Source: Holtermannia corniformis
Taxonomy: Eukaryota; Basidiomycota; Tremellomycetes; Holtermanniales
Length of the DNA: 64,000 nt
Assembly (NCBI GenBank): GCA_001599935.1
Contig: BCIJ01000001.1
Location: 436,277-500,276, forward strand
Reading direction: 5' to 3'
The position numbers and the translations under genes are program-made. The notes under the pieces were generated by a model that was not told where the DNA came from, did not search any database, and was given only the letters and a program-made list of their open reading frames with translations. Shown piece by piece: positions 54,641 through 64,000 of this stretch. Each line of letters opens with the position of its first letter. Within the stretch, counting starts at the first letter, position 1.

Positions 54641-57600
54641 TCAGAGGGGTGCCGACGTCCCGGCTTGTCTTGCGAGGTGGTCGAGCAGCGCGGCCCACTC
54701 GGTCGAGTTGTTGGCTTCCGGCAGGATCAGGTGCGAGCCGTCATTCGATACCTCCCACGGCGCGGCAAACGTCCCATCGGCTCCAGTCGAGGCGTACCCC
54801 GCCGTGTACAGCAGCGGTGCATCGGCACCATAGCTCCCGCTAGGGTTTGCCATCGTACCATCCACGGATAGGTCGATATTTGGCGCGGGGAGGGGCGTAG
54901 CGGACCAGCTTGGTGGTGCGAGCGTTCCGGCATCAGGAGGGCCCGTCAATGACACCGACGGACTCTCCGGCGGTCGCGCAAACATTGGCGAAGGTTCTTC
55001 TTTGGTCTGCGATGCCGGCGCTTTCTGCTGCAGCATCTCGGCCCTGTCGATGCACATCTTACTGCCGTCCATCCATCAGTTTGAGCTCGCTCACGCACAT
55101 CTCATTCGTCACTCACAGCACCTGGATCTCCTGCTGCATAAAGTCATCCAGCCTCGGCGAGCTCTCGAGGCTCTGCACGTATGCGTTCAGGTCCTCCAAG
55201 ATCTGTCCCGTGCTTGCACCATGAGGGTCGCGCACGGCAACGATCCCAAGCACTGTGCACGAGTTGAACCCCAGAGGACCGAGCGAGAGTTGGAACGCAT
55301 CGATCGGGTGCGCCTCGGTCACGGACATGCGGAGGGCGAGGTCGGCGCACGCGGCTGCAACGCAAGCATCGCGCGAGCGCTTGTACACGTCGGTGATTGA
55401 CGATCGGAGCAGGTGTGGGCGGTGCAGCGTCACTTGGGCAAAGTAGAACCTAAGAAGGTGAGCGGACAGCTAGGTAGACAAGCTACTCACTCGGAGTGCA
55501 GGCTGAGCCGGTGTGGGCGCAGGAATGATAATGGCTCGTCTAGCGACGTGTTGGGATTCGCAAGACGATAATGTGGCGGCAAATCTGCAGCCCATCTCGA
55601 TAGGTTATTGTCGAGCTCGATCACAGCCTCGTATGCAGGTGGATCAATGCCGACTGTGCACTAATCAGCTTGGTTGCTAGAGCTACGGCGTACACGCACA
55701 GCACCGCTCTTGTATGTCACCCAAGATCTTCGATAGTTGACCTCGAAGAACGAGATAGGTAGACTTGGTCGGCTCGCTCAGCGGCCGCTGCGTCGTCAAG
55801 ATGGCTTGGCCAATCTCGCTGTCGAGTAGGTTGTGTGGCGCTTTAGTGAGGCATTGCTGATTGACAATGGCGACGGGACGCCCAAGTGCGAGCGATACGG
55901 CTCTGTGAGTGAGTGACCGATCAGCACCCCGCAAGCCAGGACGCGCGCACATACCGATCCATTGAGAACGCGTGCGAGAACAGTCTTCGTCGCAGCTCTG
56001 CCTGCTCAAGTGAAAGATGCCAGCGCACTCCATCAATGTGGTAGCCTTGGGCTTGGGACATGCGGCAGCAGAACCCGATGGTCAGCCATGCTTCTGGCGA
56101 ACGACGATGGTGCACAAGGTAGCGCGTAACCTGACCCTCGTCAGCACGGCCGGCAGCTGGACGCACCGCACGTACCAGGATGCCGGCGCGGACAATGTCC
56201 ATACTCTCGCCGTAGAATGATGGTGCGACGACGATACACCGTCGGCAAGCCCAGTACCAGGTCCAGCTCTAGAACGTATTAGCAAATACACAACCAACTT
56301 GAACGACTCAGGCGCCACGTACCGACTCTTCTCGCTCTCGTCGCTCAGAGTCCGAAGCATCCCTCGGCATGTCAAGGAGGACCCCGAACGCGTACATGAT
56401 GAATAGCAACGCGAGCCAGCGCATGTCAATCCGACTGAGCGCATCGTGATGGAACGACGTGATCCAAAAGGCGTTGTACTTTTGCTCGAAATCGGTCTGA
56501 AACACAACGTCGGCGTGATAGTTGTACTGGATGCGATGAGCATCAAGTGGTGTAGCGGCACGTCGTACCACGGACGTGATCAAAGAAGGCTCGCATGAGC
56601 AAGTCGGAAGTGGTGCGCTTGCGCGGCAGCAGCTGGGTAAGTTAGTGGAAGTGACAGCGTACGGACTGGGAACGCACCGAGAGCAGTTCCCATAGTTGAT
56701 TCCCTCCCCCCAACTCGTCGCGGAATGCTGACAGACGATATGAACCCGGAGGACACACCCGCAGAAGCAACTCACGTCTCGGTCTTGATGTCTCTGGCTT
56801 GATTCCGCTTTCGATCTCGGGCAGTAGCACAGGCCGCTGGTGACGTCTCAGCCAAACTGCGTCCCACAACGCAGTCGACGCACACGAAAGACGTGGCGCG
56901 CAGCCGCCTGTGGGCCAAAGTAGCTGGCTCCGAAAAAGCTTGGCTCGTCGCGGATGCGGAACAACCCGCCCGAGTCGGCTTCGTTGTCGTCACTCTCGCC
57001 CGTGCCAGGATGAAGTCGCAGCTTTGGCAACGTCAAGTTTGTGTTTGCGCCATCGCGAGAGTGCCAGAGCCTGCCGATTGGGACAAGGCCTGATGTTTCC
57101 GAGTCTGCTGAACTGATTGAATGGGCGCGGTGTGGCATTGGGATTGGCGACGGGAGAGGTTGACCGTACGAAGGGGTCGGTGGGGGCAAGGTCGGTCTGT
57201 TGACGTCGCCGAACGGGCCTCGAGCGTACGAGGTGTAGTTGATTGAAGTGGGAGGCACTTGGACGGTGAGATTCGCTGGTCGGTGCACTGCCTTGGGCCG
57301 CGCATATTCCGGGTGAAGTTCGCGCCCGACAGAACCAGGAGTGGACGACGAGCTGCCTTGATTGCCATCCTGAGCACGCCTCGGCTCAAAGTAATCTGTG
57401 TGAGGAGGATGAAATGGTCTGGTGAACGCTTGACTCGAAGCCGAGTCGTTGGCCGGATAGTAGCGATCGCCGTGCGGCTGCACCAAAGGGGGCTCTGGTC
57501 GGTGACTGAAGGATGCAGTGCCCGATGGACCCGGTGCTGTGGCGAGCCCCTGCGGCGGAGGTGAGACGGAAGCTCGATACGTACACGATTCGGCAACGCC

Positions 57601-57953
57601 GCGCGTCTTGCAGTTGAGACACGGCAGTTCCGAGTTGCACTGTACGCTGTGATCAGCCTGTTCAAGCTGCTAGCTGTCCGTCCCACCTTTTGCTTTCTAC
57701 GATTACATGCGATACAGCTCGTCGACTTGCGACCCCTCCCGCGTTTCCGCTTGGTGCCCGAGCTCGAGCTAACCACGGCCGTGGGCCCGCCGCTAGGTTG
57801 CTGATACGAAGTCTCTTCATGCGATGGCGGGTGGAACTCGTGCTGGATGAACGCGTACCTCGAGCTCCCCGATGGCGGCGGGTGGTACACTGGCGCACTC
57901 GAAGCACCTGGGCCCGAGCGCGGGCGCGAAAGCGAACGCCGATGAGCGTCCAT
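54641..57953 (-). CDS. Zn2Cys6 fungal transcription factor
   Basis: Start 57953. A disordered Ser/Pro/His-rich lead ends in a basic stretch (TKRKRGRGRKS), then the binuclear zinc cluster CIACNRRKQK, intron, CNSELPCLNCKTRGVAESC. A long Pro/Ser-rich linker (PLPSPIPMPHRAHSIS) follows, then the fungal-specific transcription factor domain: NAFWITSFHHDALSRIDMRW, SPEAWLTIGFCCRMSQAQGY, HIDGVRWHLSLEQAELRRRL, AVSLALGRPVAIVNQQCL, LDNNLSRWAADLPPHYRL, LHSEFYFAQVTLHRPHLLRS and SRDACVAAACADLALRMSV. The C-terminus is Pro/Ser/Ala-rich. About nine exons. The domain order is that of sugar- or amino-acid-responsive regulators, but the targets cannot be told. Confidence 0.88.
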
Positions 57954-58622
57954 ACTCAAGTAGCAGACTGGCAAAGCACGGTCCCGATGCTGGCTGGCCG
58001 TTGGCAATCACCGACGCCGAGGCGGCGCCATGGTGCGCTCTCGCTGTCGCCGTGTCTGTGTCAATCACCTCGCGCCCGAGGTCCGACGCCGTGTCCGAGT
58101 CTGGCTATCTACTAGTCCGCGCGGCAGCGGTGAGGCGCGGCGAGCCACAGCTGCAACGGGCAAAGGAAGCAACGCTGGCCGAGGTGAGCACTCGGGCCCT
58201 GGTTTGGTGCGAGGGCCGACAAAACCAACGCTCAGAGGCACCGCCGCACTGCTCGGCCCTCTGCCTGCCGTTTCCCGACGGCGATAAGTCTAATCGTCAT
58301 TCAAAGGATCGCATGATCGCATCGGACAGCACACGGAACGAGCCGTACAGCGGGCCATGGCGTCGGCTGATCGGCCACAAGATCATCTCAATCACTACTC
58401 GCTCTCGTAAGACCAACTCGCGTAACATTATCGAGCGCCCTCGATCCCGCCGCCGCCAATACAAACAGGCACGGAACGCAATGCGATGCTTTCTCCGATG
58501 CGCCCTCTGAGCCGACCGATCACGCTACGCCCGGTCAGAGCGCCCTGGCGCGTGTAAGCAGGACACTGGGGTAGCCTTCGAGACTGTGCGGGTCAGTGCC
58601 GGCAGCAACACTATCGGTCCGC
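57954..58622. promoter_or_regulatory. Upstream region of the Zn2Cys6 factor
   Basis: About 670 bases. The open plus-strand frame across 57872-58510 is the antisense of the factor's first exon at its start and has no family features later. No everted or inverted CGG pair suggesting self-regulation was noticed. Confidence 0.3.
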
Positions 58623-61370
58623 CTACATGTAGCAGAGCGCCTCGAGCTCTTCTCCATCGAGCAGTCGCAGGGTCAGCCGCGTTGAAGCCTTTTTGAATCC
58701 GTTCCGCTGAGATTAAAACCTTCAGTACCGACGCCGTCGCATGGCCGGGTGAGCAAGGACAAACCTTGAGGAAACCAAAGACGCGCTCGCCGACCTGCTG
58801 CTTTTGCGCCTCGACCGGGCGCCGCGCAAAGCTTTCAATCCACCGGCGCGTCTGTGCGACCGCGTCGGGTCCGGGTGGTGTGGCGCCAACCTTGTGAGCG
58901 AGCGCCTCGCCGTCCGCCGCCGTCAGGATCTCGAGCGACTGATGGAGGGGCAGTGCGGCTAGCTCATCCATACTGTACGAGATGGCAGGTCGCTGTCCAG
59001 GGGTTTGGGTCTCGGCGTGGGGTTGAGTAGAAGGCGAGGTGCTGCCTGAATGTGTAGCAGCTCCGAGCAAGCGTCGTGCATCGGCAAGCTTGCTCTGGAG
59101 CTGTGCCGAGCTGAACAGGCACAGCGCGCGCTCCTTGTCAGTCAACGACATCAGCAGGTCGGTCAATTGCTCGGCGTTGCCCGAGTCGACATGGGCGACT
59201 GCCGCAAGCATACGCTCGCGCTCGGATGGTTGCTCATTTGCGTCTATCGCAGGCTTCGTCGTGTTCGCGACCGCGACTGGAGGAGCTGGCGCTGACTCGT
59301 CTGGCCGGGTATCACTCGGCTGAGGTCTCAGTGAAAGAGCCCCTGGACACTCGGATACGTACTCGACTCGGGGCACCCTGCACCCGTGACATGCTCGAAC
59401 GTCGCGGCGCGGCTCGAGTCGATCTTGTCTCGTCGCCCGCATAGCTACGACTCTTTGCAATCGACGCCGTACGATCCTTGCGCGCTTTCGGCGAATGGTA
59501 CTGGACGTGAATCTTGGATTCGCCCAGCTTCCGTCCATCCATTGCCTCGAGCGCGATGCACGCTGTTTTTGTCACAAATGACTCATCGGGCGCCGAGACA
59601 GTACAGCTCACCTTCATTCTGTGTGCGGTAGCTCACAAACCCGAACCCGCGCGATTCACCCGTCTTGCCGTCGCGGATCACTTGGGCGCTGACGATGGAG
59701 CCAAACTACGAGCAAGGTCAATCGCGAACAGCGCATACTGGCAACCAACCCTGCGGAACGCGGCGTCGAGCTGGCTTGCGCTGATAGTCTTGTCGAGGCT
59801 CTGCCGCGTTGAGGTAAAAGTCATGATCACGAAGGATGGCAGCTCACAGAAATCTGCAGTCGTCAATGGCGGCGGCGGTACGCGCTGATCAACGCACATA
59901 GAGGTTGGTGTAGTCGACGACTGGCGTTTCACCAGCTGCTTGGGACATTGGAGCTGCGGGCGCGTACTGGGACAAAGCTAGTAGCGTAAGCCTGGTTCCA
60001 AACTTCCAATCTCATACTGACATGGTTCAGGATGAGGACCGGCGATTGATACGTAGGGTGGACCGCTACCCATCGCTTGCCATGGTTCAGCTTGCCATGG
60101 CTCGACAGCGAACAATCCTACGGGACCCCATTGGTATCCAGGGTCATAGGCCGGCTCCCAGTTGTAAAGGCCGTATTGCGGGCTAGGTAGCGGACTGTAC
60201 GAGTCTTGTGTGGCGTGTGGTGTGAGCAACATCGGCGATGCAAACGGGGGTGAGCCGTAATCAGGCAAAGAACCAGGCATCGGCGGTAGTTGGGCGACCG
60301 AGGTTGGGTATCGCGACACGAGTCGAGTGGTACTGACGTTCGGTAAGCGATGCCTGGGTGGTCTGAACACTTACACCTCCCAATCACAGATCCTCGGGTT
60401 CTCAAACTCCCAGCGTCGGGCATCCTCTTCATACCAGAACTCGACGCTCCCACGCCACCCGCCACGCCCAGCCGCGCCGTCTGCCGATGGCGGCACGAGT
60501 GTCTCTGGCCAGACTTCGACAGACCGCAATGGGCCATATGCGCGTAACGAGTCGAACACCCCTCCAGGAGTAGCTGGTGGCGGCATGGGCATGTGGTCGC
60601 GTAGCAAAGGCATGATCACACGTGGATGGCTCGAGTTTGGTCCGTGCGACGGAAGGGCATGATGGGGTGAACCCGACAGCTGGGTGGCGGTGCCGAACAG
60701 GGCGTGCGCAGAAGGGAGGGTCGCCAGTGCTTTCTCGGCTTGGCAGCTTCTCTCAGTCGCGGGTCTGGATGCTACGACGGACATACCTTTGTGTAGGCTT
60801 TCAAACGTCAATGTCCCTGCTCCCGTCTTGTCACCAGTCTTGCCATTACCGCGTTTGATGTCAAGCTCGGCATGCCAGCACTCGGAGAGGGCTCGAGCGA
60901 GCTGGGCGTCGGTAATGTGAGCGGGCAGCCGTGAGATGTAGAGGACCGGCTGGGTCTGTCCAGAGGTCAGTTTCCCCACACTCTTCGAGATGTAGACATC
61001 TATGTATCTGCCGTTGTTGGCTTGCAAACTGTCTGCAAGATCTTGCAAATGTTTGCAAACATTTACAAACGCGAGGGGTCACGGTGGCGAGACGTACCAA
61101 GTGAGGATGCGGCTTTTGCGGAATCGTGCCCATGACTCGCACCTGTTCAATCTACCAATCGAGCTCGCCGCGTCGTCGTAGTGATGAGAGTGTCCGACGT
61201 CGGAAGACGAGGTTCCGAGATGGCGGCCTGTGCTCGACAACGGACTCGTCTCGAGCTGAAACGGAGCGTTGCCGGCGGCGATCCGTGCGGGTGACAAAGT
61301 TTGAGCACGGTCACCTCGGACTTGCAAAGGAGTGGTAACGTATGCTCTGACAGGGCTCGGATCGCACAAG
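58623..61370 (-). CDS. RNA-binding protein with RRMs and MLLE-like C-terminus (PABP/Rrm4-like)
   Basis: The 5' end is unresolved: exons are clear from about 61150 downward, and an exon at about 61370-61150 probably precedes them. Domain order: RRM (RNP2 LYISRLPAHITDAQLARAL, RNP1-like AGTLTFESLHKAEKAL), a divergent RRM-like part (GGVFDSLRAYGPLRSVEV, GGWRGSVEFWYEEDARRW), then a typical PABP-type RRM: DYTNLY, SLDKTISASQLDAAF, GSIVSAQVIRDGKTGESRG, GFGFVSYRTQNE, AMDGRKLGESKIHVQYHSP. The C-terminal third holds helical segments like MLLE domains (RERMLAAVAHVDSGNAEQLT and MDELAALPLHQSLEILTAAD) and ends LLDGEELEALCYM. Three RRMs plus C-terminal MLLE is the plan of Rrm4, the endosomal mRNA-transport protein of Ustilago; a poly(A)-binding role is the alternative. 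Confidence 0.6.
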
Positions 61371-61757
61371 ACCAGCGTGGTGACAAGGGTTCTCGGTCAG
61401 CTGTGACAAACAGCCAGGCCGTGCATGTCAAGTCTAGGGGCAACGAGCCGTGAGAAGTCACGCACACCGCCTCACCGCCGATAACGCAGTGCTGCGCGGG
61501 ATCCACCGTCAAGCTGGTCCCCAGAGCTTGCACTGGCAGCAGACAGATCGACAGCTTGCCTTCATCGCCATCGCAAGACTTGGGGAAGAAGCAAGCAAGC
61601 GGGGTCGAGAATGAACTGGTGCCTGTCTGTTCCCCTGCGTGTTGGTGGCAGTCGTGGCACAGCCGCAACAGTGGTACGCCGCGTCTCCAGACTATTTACA
61701 ACTTGACGACGACGGCCGAGAGCGTTTACACACAGTACTGCCGTTTCGGAACATGCC

Positions 61758-63396
61758 CTACAACTCCATCACGGTTATGTAGCCGCGGTCTACCAAACGT
61801 CAGCACCAGGTCCGGTCACGAAGCGCAAACCACTCACAGCTCCCACCCTCGCCCTCGTACTTGATGCGGTTTGACGACGTCAGCCATCTGAGGAAAGTGG
61901 GAGCGTCCGGTTTCGCGCTCATCGAGGCAAAGTCTTTCAACCAGGTATCAGCCGTCTTGACCAGCTCAGCTACGATATCCATCTCCTTGCCAAACGAGAC
62001 GATGGTGTACACATGGTGGTAGTTGAAGCGAAGGACGTATGCGACCTTGAAGGAGAAAACGACCGCATCACTCTCAGGACGCTCAACAAGAGGATCCCCG
62101 GTGCTCTTCATAATGTCAAACTTGCCCATGAAACGCGAAGCGTCACTGATGAAAGCGCGGCGGCGTTCGGTTTGCGCGTCAACGTTGAGTGATGGGATCC
62201 CATCGAGCGCGCGGGACAGCCGCGAGAGGACGGGTTCTTCCTTGCTAACGTCCTCTGACTTGGCGGTGTTGGTTGCGGAACTGACGGTATCGGACTTGGC
62301 AGTGTCCACGGACGACTTGTAGGGCTCCAGCTTCGGCAATGTACGAGCGAAGATTGGGAAGTCTTGAGAAGCGAGGGATGGAAAGGCCTTGGAGGTGGAC
62401 TCGGCAGCCTTGTGAAACACGCTGGCGACCTCGGGCTTGACGATGTGGGCAAGAGTCTCGACATTGGACGAGCGTACGGCGCCTACCGTATCGGATGCGT
62501 TGCCGAAGAGACTAGTGTTCGCGATCCTGGATGCTGGAAAAGCGAGGGTCGGGACGACTGCGGAGGAAGGCTCGATATCAACCTTGCTGGATGCGCTGAC
62601 GATCTCGGGTTTGACGATCTGAGGAAGAGCCTCGTCGGGTTCAGCCTTTGTCAAGTGGCGAGCGGGCTTCAGGACGATGCGGGAGCGGGCTTGGGCGACA
62701 CTGAAAAAGCGCACGGCGCCTACCGTGTCGGATGCGTTGCCAAAGACACTGGCTTTCGCGATCTTGGATACTGGGAACGCAAGGGTTGGGACGACCTTGT
62801 TGGCGCGCACGATGCCTCCCTACTCGCAGTCAGTGGGGCATTCGAAGGGAAGGGATACGTAGGGAGACGAATCACCTGTTCGAGATAGCTAGTGACCGCA
62901 CCCGGGATATCCACCATGAACTGCGACAGGATCTTGTACTTGATCGCATCGTCGGCAGCCATGACTCAGCCAGATCAGCACCTAGCGTACATGTCTGTCA
63001 TCCAGTATGACACGTACCAGCTCTCAGGCAGCAGTCAACCGTCTTGACCGCGGCGTAGCTGATCCCCGACTCGAACTTGAGCTTTGCGGCAAATCAGCTG
63101 AGCTCAGACCGCATCTCATGAGACTCACATCTTCGGTGAGCTCCTCAAAAGCTTTCGGGAACCCATCCATCAAGTGCCCAAGTACCTCCCACTTGATGAC
63201 TGGCGTAGCAGAAGGAACTGTAGAGACATTTGTGGGCCGTTGTAGGACCTGGCGGTCGGACAATGGACTCACTCTTGTTGAGCACAGCCCGGGTCGCCAT
63301 CAGACACGCAAGGGAGAGGGCATTGATATCACCTTCACGGTTGCCCGTGTGCGAGCTGCTGCCCGGGAGGGTGCCAAGTGAAGATATGTCGGACAT
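61758..63396 (-). CDS. Unrecognised protein with two kinds of internal duplication
   Basis: Start at 63396 (MSDISSLGTLPGSSSHTG). Exons join in phase through six pieces; a last intron (donor GTGAGT at about 61846, branch CTGAC) leads to SYRGYITVMEL and TAG at 61758, replacing an unspliced stop at 61800. A helical module occurs twice: VIKWEVLGHLMDGFPKAFEE and AIKYKILSQFMVDIPGAVTS. A second repeat of about 80 residues occurs twice: VVPTLAFPVSKIAKASVFGN and VVPTLAFPASRIANTSLFGN, each followed by ASDTVGAVR and later by a VKPE motif. The C-terminal 150 residues look folded (AVVFSFKVAYVLRFNYHHVY, MDIVAELVKTADTWLKDFAS). No known family, signal or membrane segment. Confidence 0.6.
62479..62560. repeat. 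Direct repeat unit inside the unrecognised gene (second copy)
   Basis: About 82 bp, starting gcgcctaccgtatcggatgc, similar to 62717-62798 with a 238-nt offset. Encodes (minus strand) the block from VVPTLAFP to ASDTVGAV. Confidence 0.7.
62717..62798. repeat. Direct repeat unit inside the unrecognised gene (first copy)
   Basis: About 82 bp starting gcgcctaccgtgtcggatgc; partner of 62479-62560. The substitutions are scattered, so the duplication is not very recent. Confidence 0.7.
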
Positions 63397-64000
63397 TGTG
63401 CTAGTCGTCGCTGACAGATCGTTGGTATGGCGGTGGCAAGGGTGTCCGTCCGTGCGAAGCACCTTCGCACTGCGAGTCCATGAGCGTGGCAGCAGCAAGT
63501 TGGTGCAGCCGCTCTGATGATCACCCTCGCTTCATTGGTAGGAGTAGTATTGCATTTCCATACACAACATGGGCTATCTGCCGCTTAGCAGGTGAGCACG
63601 CGAAGCCTAGATCAACACACATCCGTCGGTGCTACTGCCGTCCTCGCAATGCCTAACCCGCATAACAGCTGCCCTCTGTACTCCTCGTGTTGACATGGGA
63701 AATGAGTGACATGATCACCCAGCGTCGGGCTGCGCGAAGGACAGGTCCATCTTACCGCACAGTCTGCCGCACATCTTGCTGGCGTTCCGTCTTCTCTGAC
63801 GGTAGGTCCATGGCATACGCTTGAGCAAGACATCAAGACCGCAGAACATAGTGGTCTTGTGAAGAGAAGGTCAGTGTCCTACGGCACGTACGCCAGTCGT
63901 TGAAGGCCAAAATTTGCGGTTCGGCCGACGCTGTCATCGGACAGCTCTGCATCGCGTACAAGGTCAATGTGAGGGACACTGCATCAGAAAGGGTCAATGG
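63397..64000. other. Right edge, no supported gene
   Basis: Short frames only. On the plus strand a frame near 63910-64000 (SLKAKICGSADAVIGQLCIA) may be an exon that continues past the edge. On the minus strand a 48-codon frame (about 63845-63700) is Cys- and Arg-rich. Neither has enough support. Confidence 0.25.

Noticed and set aside
57872..58510. 212-codon plus-strand ORF
   Set aside because: Antisense to the first exon of the Zn2Cys6 factor and then unstructured; no family features.

Overview
The window is nuclear DNA of a filamentous or yeast-like fungus, most likely a basidiomycete. Almost every conserved gene is cut by several introns of about 42-85 nt with GTNNGT-type donors, a CTGAC/CTAAC branch point just upstream and an AG acceptor. 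Genes lie close together on both strands, G+C is a little above half by eye, and there are no operons, Shine-Dalgarno sites or CRISPR arrays. All products named here come from reading joined exons by eye; no database was searched.

Layout. 1-9.5 kb: coiled-coil membrane protein (cut by the left edge), ADP/ATP carrier, a one-finger CCCH protein, a tiny spliced ORF, a YTP1-like membrane protein, a small hydrophobic protein, acyl-CoA-binding protein and an MLRQ/B12D-like mitochondrial protein. 9.8-11.8 kb: a tandem array of four related, unrecognised small ORFs (family A), two of them broken. 11.9-27.5 kb: NUDC, a PIAS/Siz SUMO ligase, an MFS transporter, a mitochondrial-type protein, a small one-pass membrane protein, TVP23, PUS4 and NRDE2. 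27.6-29.85 kb: a MITE-like element with perfect 17-bp terminal inverted repeats, followed by an array of one-finger CCCH ORFs (family B; one intact, one with lost ligands, two decayed). 29.9-39.0 kb: COX14-like, a complex I subunit-like gene with a 1.24-kb intron, an acidic protein, an AVT1-like amino-acid transporter and an FSH-type serine hydrolase. 39.1-40.4 kb: a third cluster of small ORFs (a minus-strand family B member, two family C ORFs and a two-exon small gene). 40.4-54.6 kb: MCT-type MFS transporter, ARG4, proline-rich protein, small membrane protein, AAR2, MsrB, DHDPS-family aldolase, small membrane protein, methionine aminopeptidase 1 and IMP2. 54.6-63.4 kb: Zn2Cys6 transcription factor, an RRM/MLLE-like RNA-binding protein and an unrecognised protein with internal duplications. 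The last 600 bases have no supported gene.

The conserved genes are a normal mix for a fungal chromosome: mitochondrial energy and protein handling (AAC, MLRQ-like, COX14-like, complex I-like, IMP2), RNA work (PUS4, AAR2, NRDE2, RRM protein), transport and basic metabolism. What stands out are the pockets of small, partly decayed, duplicated ORFs between these housekeeping genes. At least three families are present, they show birth-and-death evolution, and one of them is a set of roughly 80-residue proteins carrying a single TTP-like CCCH finger. I know of no description of these families.
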